Shown here in pieces: positions 55,312 to 63,812 of a stretch of 64,000 nt of DNA. Where the stretch lies: NCBI GenBank assembly GCA_024234575.1, contig JACKOB010000002.1, positions 682,001 through 746,000 of the forward strand, read 5' to 3'. Position numbers and translations under genes: made by a program. The first letter of the stretch is position 1, and the number at the start of each line of letters is the position of its first letter. The notes under the pieces were generated by a model, which worked only from the letters and a program-made list of their open reading frames with translations, did no database searches and was not told where the DNA came from. Origin of the DNA: Hahellaceae bacterium. GTDB lineage: Bacteria > Pseudomonadota > Gammaproteobacteria > Pseudomonadales > Oleiphilaceae.

Positions 55312-55329
55312 TGTGGTATTTTTACTACA
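55312..55329. promoter_or_regulatory. HexR-like operator between edd and gap
   Basis: TGTGGTATTTTTACTACA agrees with the reported gammaproteobacterial HexR box (TGTAGT-N-ACTACA type) and is a near-perfect dyad. It is 35 bp from the gap start and 165 bp from the edd start. HexR controls edd, gap and pyk genes in related bacteria; no hexR gene lies in the window. Confidence 0.65.
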
Positions 55330-55363
55330 TATTAATATTTAAATTATATATGGAGTATAGACA

Positions 55364-56365
55364 ATGACCATTCGAGCAGCGATCAACGGATTTGGCCGTA
55401 TTGGCCGCAATATGTTGCGAGCCATTTACGAAAACGGCTACCGGGATCAAATCGAAATCGTTGCCATTAACGATCTGGGTGACGCCGCCATCAACGCGCA
55501 CTTGCTTAAGTATGATACGGCACACGGCATTTTCAATGGTGATGTCAGCCATGACGACACACATATTTGCGTTAATGGCGACAACATAGAAGTGACCGCC
55601 ATTCGTAACCCCGCTGACTTACCCTGGAAAGCGAAGCAAATTGACATTGTTTTCGAATGCACCGGCTTGTTTACCGACGGTTTAAAAGCCAACGCCCACC
55701 TTGAAGCTGGCGCGGGCAAGGTACTTATTTCAGCCCCCGGTAAAAATGTGGATGCCACTATTGTATTTGGTGTCAACGATCAGGATCTTCGCGCCGAACA
55801 CAAACTGGTGTCGAATGCCTCTTGCACCACCAACTGCCTCGCCCCCATGGCAAAAGCCTTACATGACAGCGTAGGCATCAAAAGCGGCCTGATGACGACC
55901 ATCCATGCTTATACCAATGACCAGGTACTCACAGACGTTTATCATACCGATCCTTACCGCGCCCGCTCTGCTACCCAATCAATGATCCCTACTAAAACAG
56001 GCGCTGCAGCTGCCATTGGCCTGGTTATGCCAGAATTAACCGGCAAATTAGATGGCCTGGCGGTGCGCGTACCCACCATCAACGTCTCTTTGGTAGATTT
56101 GTGTTTCGTACCCGGCAGAGAAACCAGCGTCAGTGAAATCAACAGCATTATGAAAGCCGCCGCCACCGGCAGCAAAGTACTGGCTTACAACGACATCAAA
56201 CTGGTATCGACAGATTTTCGCCACAATGCTTTCTCTTGCATCTTCGACGCCAACCAAACCAAATGCTGCGAAAATCAGGTCAAAGTAATGGCCTGGTACG
56301 ACAACGAGTGGGCTTTTGCCAACCGCATGCTCGACACCGCCCTGGCAATGAAGGCTGCCCGATAA
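55364..56365 (+). CDS. gap: Glyceraldehyde-3-phosphate dehydrogenase
   Basis: 333 residues with NGFGRIGRN at the NAD site and SNASCTTNC with catalytic Cys154. It converts glyceraldehyde 3-phosphate to 1,3-bisphosphoglycerate, downstream of the Entner-Doudoroff split. ATGGAG lies suitably upstream. The pyk gene follows after 83 bp. The window contains no second gap, so whether this is the glycolytic or gluconeogenic isoenzyme cannot be told. Confidence 0.97.
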   Translation: MTIRAAINGFGRIGRNMLRAIYENGYRDQIEIVAINDLGDAAINAHLLKYDTAHGIFNGDVSHDDTHICVNGDNIEVTAIRNPADLPWKAKQIDIVFECTGLFTDGLKANAHLEAGAGKVLISAPGKNVDATIVFGVNDQDLRAEHKLVSNASCTTNCLAPMAKALHDSVGIKSGLMTTIHAYTNDQVLTDVYHTDPYRARSATQSMIPTKTGAAAAIGLVMPELTGKLDGLAVRVPTINVSLVDLCFVPGRETSVSEINSIMKAAATGSKVLAYNDIKLVSTDFRHNAFSCIFDANQTKCCENQVKVMAWYDNEWAFANRMLDTALAMKAAR

Positions 56366-56448
56366 GGGCACCCGCCCCACATTGTCATCAAAATGTTATA
56401 GTCGGTGTATTACTAATAGATAATCTCGAACCCGCCACAGGAAATGTA

Positions 56449-57900
56449 ATGACTTTAAGACGCACAAAAATTGTCGCCACGCTCGGACCCGCCACCGAAT
56501 CAGCCGAAGCTATTGATGCCATCATCAAAGCAGGCGTTGATATGGTTCGATTAAATTTTTCCCATGGCTCTGCACAAGAGCATGCCGGGCGCGCCGAACT
56601 GGTCAGGCGAGTTGCAGCCGACAATGGCCGCTTTGTTTCAATAATGGGTGATCTGCAAGGCCCGAAACTTAGAATTTCGCGTTTTAAAGAAGACAAAATA
56701 AAGCTTAATGTTGGCGATACGTTTATCTTTGACGCCGAACTTGCCGTCAACGAAGGTGACCAGCAACGGGTAGGCATCGACTATAAAGGGCTGATTAAAG
56801 ATGTGTCCGTAGATGATATTTTGCTGCTGGATGACGGACGCATGGAAATGCGCGTGCTTGAAGTCACCGGCCACGAAATTATCTGTGAAGTGCTTATCGG
56901 AGGCATTCTATCCAACAACAAGGGCATCAATCGCCAGGGTGGTGGATTATCCGCCGATGCACTGACCGAAAAGGATAAAAAAGACATTATCACGGCCGCC
57001 AACATTGGCGTAGATTTTGTTGCCGTTTCCTTCCCCCGTAACGCTTCTGACATGGAAGAGGCACGTACCCTATTGCGCCAGGCGGGTTCTGATGCCGGCC
57101 TGATTGCTAAAATAGAGCGTGCCGAAGTGGTGTACAACCAAGACTGTCTTGATGGAATTATTCGTGCCAGCGAAGGTGTCATGGTGGCACGTGGAGATCT
57201 TGCCGTAGAAATCGGCGATGCTGGCCTGGTGGGCATTCAGAAACATATTATTCGCCGCTCCCGCTCGCTTAACCGCTTCTGCATCACCGCCACCCAAATG
57301 ATGGAATCGATGATCTTCAGCCCCATGCCAACCCGCGCCGAAGTTTCTGACGTGGCTAACGCCGTATTCGATTCAACAGATGCAGTGATGCTGTCGGCGG
57401 AGTCTGCCGTTGGTGAATATCCCGCCGAGGCCGTGAAAGCCATGGCCCGGATATGCCTGGGGGCAGAACAAGACCCCGCGACCCGCATATCCAAACACCG
57501 CATGGATGAAGGCTTTAGCAACATTGACGAAACCATCGCCCTGTCTGCAATGTATGCGGCAAACCACCTGAAAGGCGTAAAAGCGTTAATCTGCATGACA
57601 GAAAGCGGCGCAACGCCATTGCTAATGTCCCGCATTCGCTCACCGTTGCCAATCTTTGCTTTTTCTCGACACACACGCACACAGAACCGCGTAACCATTT
57701 ACCGCAGCGTACACACCGTACCTTTTGACAGCGACACCATCCCGAATGATGAAGTAAATGCCCGTGCAGTCGAGAAGTTGAAAGAGTTTGGTGTATTGCA
57801 GGATGGTGATTTTGTCATCATCACAAAAGGCGATTACGTCAACGCCCAAGGTGGAACAAATACAATGAAAATCGTGCAGGTTGGCACCCACATCTCATAG
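56449..57900 (+). CDS. pyk: Pyruvate kinase
   Basis: 483 residues from the ATG at 56449 (AGGAA upstream); a long in-frame extension to 56236 overlaps gap and is not used. Signatures: [34 protein letters not shown] and [13 protein letters not shown]. It makes pyruvate and ATP from phosphoenolpyruvate. With gap and edd it forms the end of the Entner-Doudoroff route. A clear terminator follows. Confidence 0.95.
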   Translation: MTLRRTKIVATLGPATESAEAIDAIIKAGVDMVRLNFSHGSAQEHAGRAELVRRVAADNGRFVSIMGDLQGPKLRISRFKEDKIKLNVGDTFIFDAELAVNEGDQQRVGIDYKGLIKDVSVDDILLLDDGRMEMRVLEVTGHEIICEVLIGGILSNNKGINRQGGGLSADALTEKDKKDIITAANIGVDFVAVSFPRNASDMEEARTLLRQAGSDAGLIAKIERAEVVYNQDCLDGIIRASEGVMVARGDLAVEIGDAGLVGIQKHIIRRSRSLNRFCITATQMMESMIFSPMPTRAEVSDVANAVFDSTDAVMLSAESAVGEYPAEAVKAMARICLGAEQDPATRISKHRMDEGFSNIDETIALSAMYAANHLKGVKALICMTESGATPLLMSRIRSPLPIFAFSRHTRTQNRVTIYRSVHTVPFDSDTIPNDEVNARAVEKLKEFGVLQDGDFVIITKGDYVNAQGGTNTMKIVQVGTHIS

Positions 57901-57915
57901 TCGTTAATCGAATCC

Positions 57916-57943
57916 AAAAGCGGCCGCATTGTGCGCCGCTTTT
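57916..57943 (+). terminator. Terminator after pyk
   Basis: AAAAGCGGC and GCCGCTTTT form a perfect 9-bp stem with a 10-base loop and a T-run, 16 bp after the pyk stop. Confidence 0.85.
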
Positions 57944-57954
57944 AACTCCCTTGT

Positions 57955-58025
57955 GCAGGACAGGCACCGCGTCAACGTACTTGAGCCAAAGAATTTTGGT
58001 ACGGGACAGGCACCGCATCAACGTA
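57955..58025 (+). repeat. Two copies of a 25-bp GGGACAGGCACCG repeat
   Basis: GGACAGGCACCGCGTCAACG at 57958 and GGGACAGGCACCGCATCAAC at 58003, 46 bp apart, each continuing to CAACGTA. A third core GGGACAGGCACCG is at 60705-60717. This core is found in RAYT-linked REP sequences of some gammaproteobacteria; here its role is inferred. Confidence 0.65.
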
Positions 58026-58115
58026 GGTCGATGAGATGGTCTCCTCCCATCAATATCGGCATTGTAATGTGCCATGATTGTATTGCAGACAATCAGAGAT
58101 AAAGAGGAGACCACC

Positions 58116-59123
58116 ATGGATAATAGTATGATTTATGGTTTTGATTTGGCCAAAAGCATTTTTCATCTTGTTAGCTTAGATGGAAAACGTAAGAAATTGC
58201 GCAGAAGTCAGGTTCTGCCATTTTTTGCTCAGCTACCCTCTAGCACAATTGCGATGGAAGCTTGTGGGAGTTCAAATTACTGGGCCCGCGAGTTGATTGC
58301 GCTGGGCCATGAAATAAAACTTATTCCACCTCAGCATGTGAAAGCTTATCTTCGTGGACAAAAAAATGACTACAACGATGCACTTGCTATTGCAGAAGCG
58401 GCAGCCCATGGAAGGATTAGAGATGTCCCCATAAAAAGTGTAGAGCAACAGAATACGCAGGTTTTGTTGCACTCAAGAAAACGAGTAGTGGCGGAAAGAA
58501 CGCGGCTTGTAAATCATGTTCGAGGCATCTTGTACGAATACGGAGAAGCCATACCTAAGACAGTTGCTACTTTTCGAAGACGACTCTGTGAATTAAAGGC
58601 GGATGAGAGTCACATTTCGAATCCGTTTATCAGAACATTACTATCCCGATATTACGAACAGCTATTGGTGCTTGATGAGGAGCTGACTTGGTTCGATAAG
58701 CAAATCGCTGAACAAGTTAAACTGGATGACGACTGCCAAAGGTTGAAGGCACTCCCGGGGTTTGGGTCAATCGTTAGCTATGCCTTTAAAAGCTGGTTAG
58801 GCTCTGGGGGGCAGTTCAAGCGGGGCAGAGATGCTTCAGCCGCATTAGGAGTGATACCGAAACAGCATAGCAGTGGAGATAAGAGTCGATTATTTGGTAT
58901 CACTAAAAAAGGAGATGCCTATCTAAGAAGCCTTATCATTCATGGCGCTCGATCAGCGCTCATACAAGCAGAGAAAAAAGATGATCCATTAAGCCAATGG
59001 GTCAATAGGCTGATAGCAACGAGAGGTAAAAACAAAGCTACCGTTGCTCTGGCAAACAAGATGATTAGAATTGCTTGGGTGATTGTTTCACGACAAGAAA
59101 TTTATTGCCCTGAAGCTGTTTAG
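58116..59123 (+). CDS. IS110/IS1111-family transposase
   Basis: 335 residues from the ATG at 58116 with GAGGAG upstream. The N-terminal DEDD catalytic domain begins GFDLAKSIFHLV, with AMEACGSSNYW and LRGQKNDYNDALAIAEAA following; the C-terminal Tnp_20 domain includes LPGFGSIVSYAF and KQHSSGDKSRLFGITKKGDAYLRSLI, with the serine typical of the family. The frame is complete, so the element may be active. Confidence 0.93.
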   Translation: MDNSMIYGFDLAKSIFHLVSLDGKRKKLRRSQVLPFFAQLPSSTIAMEACGSSNYWARELIALGHEIKLIPPQHVKAYLRGQKNDYNDALAIAEAAAHGRIRDVPIKSVEQQNTQVLLHSRKRVVAERTRLVNHVRGILYEYGEAIPKTVATFRRRLCELKADESHISNPFIRTLLSRYYEQLLVLDEELTWFDKQIAEQVKLDDDCQRLKALPGFGSIVSYAFKSWLGSGGQFKRGRDASAALGVIPKQHSSGDKSRLFGITKKGDAYLRSLIIHGARSALIQAEKKDDPLSQWVNRLIATRGKNKATVALANKMIRIAWVIVSRQEIYCPEAV

Positions 59124-59364
59124 CAGAACGTTACATTTAGGACAAAAGAATCTTTAGGGTTGCGAAGGCAACAAACGACAGATGACAAAATAGGTAAAAC
59201 CTGCACGCTGAAAACCTGGCTTTTCTGATGGTATATGATACCGATAGGTCGATAAGGACAGTGTGCGCGGACAGCTCATCAAGGCCAGAGCAATAAGCTC
59301 AAAAACAGGCCGGATATACGGCAGCAACCTAGACTTGTTATTTCGTTTGAAGTCCTTGCAAAAC
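59124..59364 (+). ncRNA. Non-coding tail of the IS1111 element, candidate guide RNA
   Basis: About 240 bp with no supportable reading frame between the transposase stop and the right subterminal repeat. In IS1111-group elements this region is known to encode a short RNA that pairs with the target and donor sites. No structure was computed; the call rests on family and position. Confidence 0.45.
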
Positions 59365-59504
59365 GGGAGGAGACCATATACAGATAAGCGCAGCGCCATC
59401 TGACATTGCCACAACAAGAAGTTCCCCTCGTTTTTTAAGCACAACTGACCGAGCTTAACCTCTATCACAGACTGGTAATTAAATAGTCGGGTAATATCCT
59501 GTCA

Positions 59505-59601
59505 CATAAGAGAATTTGGGGTTAAGGAATTTGGGGTCAGTGTAAAAGGAATTTGGGGTCAGTGTAAAAACTTAACGAGTTTTTACACTGACCCCAAATT
59601 C
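59505..59601. repeat. 53-bp perfect palindrome with partial tandem copies
   Basis: The full palindrome is 59549-59601: 24-bp arms beginning GAATTTGGGGTCAGTG, pairing perfectly, around a 5-base loop TAACG. Just before it are two truncated copies of one arm (near 59505 and 59527). It lies 24 bp before the start of the hypothetical gene at 59625. Confidence 0.9.
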
Positions 59602-59624
59602 TTCGCGATCCATAAGGAGGGAGC

Positions 59625-60416
59625 ATGTTTTTAGATACCAGTGTTTGGCGACCAGAGGATAAAGCTTGGAAAAAGGCGCGTAATGCAGAGTGGCGCTTTA
59701 TTAGCCATAATTTAAAGCAAGTGCATTATGAATTATTGCGAAAGACTTCAGGGTATCTCATCACCCATAAGAGTTTGTTTCTTGAAGGGGTAATAATGGA
59801 TGAGGATTTGCCTCTAGGCGGCAAAGACTTTAATTTCATGCTGCCGTTGTTTTTGTTTTGGTACTATCCGGAACTAACGGATGCGGTGTGTGAGCAGATT
59901 ATTGAGTATTTTAGCCAGGATACCCATATGGCGCGTTCACTAAGTGATAGCCAGCGAGCTTTTTTTCTTTGTGCGCTAAACGAAAAATATAAAAAAGAAT
60001 ATGGTTTTATGGGTGGTCGAGAGCCGTTGGTTTTTAAATACTTATTGGGAGAGAAGGCTAATGAAATCATTGAAAATTATGGCCATTATACTTTTCGAAA
60101 TTATGAGTTTATAGGCCGTTATTGCTATGCAGGTTTGAACTGTGTATTACGATCACTTAATAGCCCATGGCATCCCGGTCAATACTTATGGGATAACCAT
60201 ATAAAGCCGGTATTTGATCAAGTCAAGGAACCGCAATTGGGGTGGTATAAAGATGCATTCAAAATGGTCTTGTTTTTCAATGAACACCCAAACACCGGTA
60301 AAGATGATCCTAGAGCTATCGCCATGAAGGATAAGCTTCTGGCGGAATATGAGGCAGGGGAGTTACCGGATGCGATGAATAAACTTTGGGAAGAGGCCAA
60401 GGCCGAAGGGATTTAA
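59625..60416 (+). CDS. Hypothetical protein bracketed by palindromic repeats
   Basis: 263 residues with TAAGGAGGGAGC directly before the ATG. Mostly helical and soluble, with many aromatic residues (YYPELTDAVCEQIIEYF, GWYKDAFKMVLFF). No domain is recognised. The same 53-bp palindrome stands on both sides of the gene, in opposite loop orientation, so it may have been moved or bracketed by repeat insertion. The codon use is more AT-rich than that of the neighbouring edd-pyk genes. No role can be suggested. Confidence 0.7.
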   Translation: MFLDTSVWRPEDKAWKKARNAEWRFISHNLKQVHYELLRKTSGYLITHKSLFLEGVIMDEDLPLGGKDFNFMLPLFLFWYYPELTDAVCEQIIEYFSQDTHMARSLSDSQRAFFLCALNEKYKKEYGFMGGREPLVFKYLLGEKANEIIENYGHYTFRNYEFIGRYCYAGLNCVLRSLNSPWHPGQYLWDNHIKPVFDQVKEPQLGWYKDAFKMVLFFNEHPNTGKDDPRAIAMKDKLLAEYEAGELPDAMNKLWEEAKAEGI

Positions 60417-61015
60417 GTTTTTTCTTAATTTTAAAAGCAACTTCCCCAACCCGAAGCGACAAGGCAATTTTAACAGCCGCTATAGATTTTCTCTTTAGCG
60501 GCTTTTTTTTAGTTGCTTTACTTAGCTGCGGTTCGAGAAGAATCCCAGCGTCTTGTTTGATACTAGAGTAAGCATAATCGGACAGTCACTCGATAAAGAA
60601 ATCCCAAAATTGAAGAGAATTTGGGGTCAGTGTAAAAACTCGTTAAGTTTTTACACTGACCCCAAATTCTTTTGATTCTCCAGTTATACAGGTGAAGTAG
60701 CTGCGGGACAGGCACCGGACCTAATGCTCATTATGTTTAAAGATGACAAAGAGAAGGCTCGCGTCTCGGGTGCGATGAATCCGGCCCAGCTTGCTTAGTG
60801 GGTACGTCAGAATCAATAGCTATTCAGAAAGAGCCATCAACAACAATATTAAGGGGCCTCGGAAAGCCAATTAAGAGGCTGCTTTATCCTGCCCTTTTTA
60901 ATTTCACAATTTTTTACACATCGTCAGACCGTCTGATCAATTCATCAGCTTAGCCTTCTATTCCATTTTCTTGCCTTTAACGACTTTTTCAGGACAAAAC
61001 AAACGCAAGCTGCAA
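60417..61015. other. Repeat-rich non-coding region
   Basis: About 600 bp. It holds the second palindrome (60617-60669), the GGGACAGGCACCG core at 60705-60717 and a 13-bp dyad TCAGACCGTCTGA at 60924-60936. Short frames near 60760-60870 resemble transposase debris (for example YSERAINNN), but this is too short to call. Confidence 0.5.
60617..60669. repeat. 53-bp perfect palindrome, second copy
   Basis: Same 24-bp arms as at 59549-59601 with loop CGTTA, the complement of the first loop, so the two copies are in opposite orientation. Confidence 0.9.
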
Positions 61016-61084
61016 ATTAAGTTACCCAGGGTTATTTACACTCGGCAAAAATCCAAATATGATTAAGTTACTCAGGGTTACTTA
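61016..61084. promoter_or_regulatory. Two operator-like 23-bp repeats before the SDR-TetR operon
   Basis: ATTAAGTTACCCAGGGTTAT at 61016 and ATTAAGTTACTCAGGGTTAC at 61062, both continuing TTA; 21 of 23 bases agree. Each has dyad symmetry around CAGGG (AAGTTACCC against GGGTTATTT in copy 1). They lie 52-120 bp before the SDR start and are probably bound by the TetR protein of the same operon. Confidence 0.7.
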
Positions 61085-61135
61085 AGAGCATAAAGCTCAA
61101 TACCGGAGCTAAACAATTTTTTAGGAGAGATGAAA

Positions 61136-61897
61136 ATGAGTTATGTACTAATCACTGGCGCAAGTTCCGGCATTGGAGCAGTCTTCGCAAAACAACTGGC
61201 AGAACAAGGGCAAAACCTTATATTAAGTGCTCGACGTAAAGAAAAGCTGGATGAGCTGGCTAATCAACTTAGCCAACAATACGGCATCAAAGTAGAAACT
61301 CTGAGTGCCGATCTGGCCAACACCGATGGCAGCAAAACACTGGCAGATGCTATCGTCGAAAAAGGCTGGAAAGTAAATGGACTGATTAACAATGCAGGCT
61401 TCGGAGATCGAGGATTATTCAGCGATCTTACCCTGGACCGCCAAATTCAAATGATCCAACTAAACGTGACGAGCCTGGTAGACCTGACCCATCGACTACT
61501 GCCGCTAATACGTCGTGAAAGAGATGCCTATATCATTAACGTTGCATCAACCGCTGCCTTCCAGGCCGGCCCGAAAATGGCGATTTACTACGCGACCAAA
61601 GCCTTTGTTCTGTCTTTCTCTGAAGCACTCCATGAAGAGTTGAAGAACGATAACATTTACGTGAGCACCCTATGCCCTGGCGCCACAGAAACGGAGTTTG
61701 CCCAAGAAGCGAATATGACCAATACCAAACTGTTCAAAGCAGGCGCGATGACCGCAGAAGACGTGGTGAAACAATCTCTCAAGAAGAAGAAAAAAGCCAT
61801 CGTTATCACAGGATGGAAGAATATTTTTGGTGTCTGGTCTGGTAAACTGTCGCCTCGCTGTGTCACCCGTAAACTCGCAGGATGGTTGCAAGCCTGA
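61136..61897 (+). CDS. Short-chain dehydrogenase/reductase
   Basis: 253 residues from the ATG at 61136, eight bases after AGGAG. Cofactor motif TGASSGIG, NNAG motif, and active site Ser-x12-YYATKAF. It belongs to the DltE-like short-chain dehydrogenases that often act on lipid-like substrates, but the substrate is not known. The stop codon overlaps the next gene's ATG. Confidence 0.93.
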   Translation: MSYVLITGASSGIGAVFAKQLAEQGQNLILSARRKEKLDELANQLSQQYGIKVETLSADLANTDGSKTLADAIVEKGWKVNGLINNAGFGDRGLFSDLTLDRQIQMIQLNVTSLVDLTHRLLPLIRRERDAYIINVASTAAFQAGPKMAIYYATKAFVLSFSEALHEELKNDNIYVSTLCPGATETEFAQEANMTNTKLFKAGAMTAEDVVKQSLKKKKKAIVITGWKNIFGVWSGKLSPRCVTRKLAGWLQA

Positions 61898-62532
61898 TGA
61901 AGTGCTTGATAAAACAACGTGCCAATAATCCCGAACAAAAAGCCCTTCGTCGCCAGCAGATTTTGCTGGCCGCGAAGCAGCGTTTCGACGCATCCAGTTA
62001 TGAAGAGGTGAACCTCAATCATGTGGCGGCGGATGTCGGCATCACGAAGGCCGCGCTGTATCGTTATTTCAGAAATAAGGAAACGCTTTTTCTCGCGCTT
62101 TTTGTCGAAAGCCTCGAAGGCTTAATAGAGACCAGACACACACTGGCGTCTTCGGAGTCCCTACCGGCTATGATCTGCCAGGTACTTTTGGCTAATCCGA
62201 CCTTTTGTAAGCTCAGTGCCATTTTACACACCATTCTCGAACGTAATCTGACCCACGAAGAAGCCAAAGCCTTTAAGCGTACTTTGCTCGAGTTAACACT
62301 GAAGTTTTCCCAGCAAATTCAGAGCTATCCGAACGGCCCCAAGATCAATCAAGCCGATGCACTCATTCTACTGATGCAAATTCAACAGGCCCTGATCGGC
62401 GTATGGCATATGACCCATCCCATGGGCGCAATAGCCGATGTTATCAAGCACCCACCGCTGAACGTATTCAAGCGCAGCTTTGAAGATGCTCTAAAAGAGC
62501 ATGTTCAAAGCTTGTGCTTGTCGTTTGGTTGA
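61897..62532 (+). CDS. TetR-family transcriptional regulator
   Basis: 211 residues from an ATG that overlaps the SDR stop (TGATG). The helix-turn-helix is VAADVGITKAALYRYFRNKE. The C-terminal ligand domain is helical. Tight coupling and the twin 23-bp repeats upstream suggest it represses its own operon and responds to a substrate or product of the SDR. Confidence 0.93.
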   Translation: MKCLIKQRANNPEQKALRRQQILLAAKQRFDASSYEEVNLNHVAADVGITKAALYRYFRNKETLFLALFVESLEGLIETRHTLASSESLPAMICQVLLANPTFCKLSAILHTILERNLTHEEAKAFKRTLLELTLKFSQQIQSYPNGPKINQADALILLMQIQQALIGVWHMTHPMGAIADVIKHPPLNVFKRSFEDALKEHVQSLCLSFG

Positions 62533-62599
62533 GTCCAGTAAGAGTTGGCTTTTATGGCATGGAGAATCAAAGGGGTCCTATTGAATTAAAAATGATCAA

Positions 62600-63060
62600 T
62601 TAACCCTCTTCTTTAACGACAGGCTCAATAGCAATAATTTCCCCAAAGCGAGCAAAGTCTTTGATGTTGTGTGTAAGAAGACACGGAATATCATAAGCCA
62701 GCATGGTGGCGACAATGTTGGTGTCGTGAACACGCTTGCCGCCAATATCATGTTGGCCCATAAGAGAGACCAATTGCTCTGTGACCGCTGGCGTGTCGTC
62801 AGCCACATGAAATCGTTGGCAAATTGTACGACTTGTTCCAATACCGTTTCTTTGGGTGGCGTGGTGAATGATGATTGGGGACGAGTCATAGTCACCAAGT
62901 ATTCGCGCAAAACCTGCCGACTAATCCACATCGGGCGCCCTTCATGGTGGGCGCGTATCAGTGCTTCCAGCGCTGGAATATGGAAGGAAGACCCCATGAC
63001 ATTGGCATAAATCAGGGCGTTGGTGTCAATGAATACCGGCTTAGCGTCCGTCATCGCCAT
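62600..63060 (-). pseudogene. PIN-domain toxin, frameshifted
   Basis: The N-terminal part is a PIN domain (VFIDTNALIYAN, then ISRQVLREYL); near 62810-62830 one base is missing or added, and the rest continues in another frame as HVADDTPAVTEQL, HDTNIVATMLAYDIPCLLTHNIKDF, ending at 62600. All catalytic acidic positions are there once the frames are joined. Left as it is, the protein would end in an unrelated tail. The start overlaps the antitoxin gene by 20 bp. Confidence 0.8.
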
Positions 63061-63271
63061 ACATTTCCTCTCGACTTAAATTCAAGTTTTCTGGCCAGTC
63101 ATCAATGCGGACAACAGGAAATTCAAATGACTCATTCTTTGATTGTGCAGCTTGTTGGCGTTTAGCCCGCTGACTTAAAAAGTCCACAAAATCTTCGACT
63201 TCGGCGACGCGGTCAGCGGGAAGGTGGCGAATCTTATCGACCAAATGTTCGATGGTTTGGGCTGAGTTCAT
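63041..63271 (-). CDS. Antitoxin of the PIN toxin pair
   Basis: 76 residues (LVDKIRHLPADRVAEVEDFVDFLSQRAKRQQ), a DUF2281/VapB-like short antitoxin with helical N-terminus and charged C-terminus. It overlaps the toxin start. The gene is intact although its toxin partner is frameshifted. Confidence 0.75.
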   Translation of the reverse strand: MNSAQTIEHLVDKIRHLPADRVAEVEDFVDFLSQRAKRQQAAQSKNESFEFPVVRIDDWPENLNLSREEMYGDDGR

Positions 63272-63285
63272 GGTGATTCTCTCCG

Positions 63286-63660
63286 CTAGTTACTGATCGG
63301 TGACTCTGAAATTTGCGCTGCTTTTAAATAGGTGTCAATCACCTGCACAAGCTGGCGTTTCTCTTTGTTTGGTAGCTTCTCAATTTGCTGAAAGCGACGT
63401 TGTAAGCGAGTATCGGGTTGTTGCGTTTTCTTAATTGGCTTTAAACCCAAGAGTTCATCCGTGGTGACGTTCAATAGTTTAGCTAATTTAGGCAGCATCG
63501 CCGCAGGTGGATACTCTGAATGGCCTTCATAGTAGGACACCATACGTTAAGTGACTCCTAACTCTTCGGCGATTTCTACTTGGGTATACCCCGCCTTCTT
63601 TCGCAAAGAAACTAATCGTTTACCAAAATCGGTCAATTCCTCAATGTTCTGCTTAGGCAT
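63286..63660 (-). pseudogene. XRE-family regulator with an internal stop codon
   Basis: From the ATG at 63660 the frame reads a normal Cro/C1 helix-turn-helix (LVSLRKKAGYTQVEIAEELGVT), then meets TAA at 63544-63546 and resumes at once as RMVSYYEGHSEYPP, then a C-terminal dimer region. A CAA-to-TAA change would explain it. With the frame restored it would be about 124 residues. It is the first gene of the operon that also holds the antitoxin and broken PIN toxin. Confidence 0.85.
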
Positions 63661-63812
63661 GGTCGACATCCCATGAGAATGAGTGTATATGATGAAGAAC
63701 GCTAAATAAAGCAACACACAAAAGGACACACACCCCACTGCAAATATCCGATACACCTATAATAAATTTCTTCACATCAAACGAATCGCATGACGAAATA
63801 CTCAGTTAGTAT

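Larger units (their letters stand above)
58036..59377 (+). mobile_element. IS110-family element, IS1111 group
   Basis: The transposase is flanked by perfect 13-bp subterminal inverted repeats, ATGGTCTCCTCCC at 58036-58048 and GGGAGGAGACCAT at 59365-59377. Subterminal inverted repeats and a long non-coding tail after the transposase (59124-59364) are features of the IS1111 group, in which that tail encodes a guide (seek/bridge) RNA. The element's outer ends lie a few bases beyond these repeats and cannot be fixed without an empty-site comparison. Confidence 0.8.

Noticed and set aside
56236..56448. An N-terminal extension of pyruvate kinase overlapping gap
   Set aside because: The pyruvate kinase family starts at [12 protein letters not shown]; the ATG at 56449 has a good ribosome-binding site, and the extension is antisense-like residue of gap coding.
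59505..60669. A CRISPR array because of repeated GGGGTCAGTGTAAAAA
   Set aside because: Copies are palindromic, few, and at irregular distances with no spacers; they are REP-like repeats.
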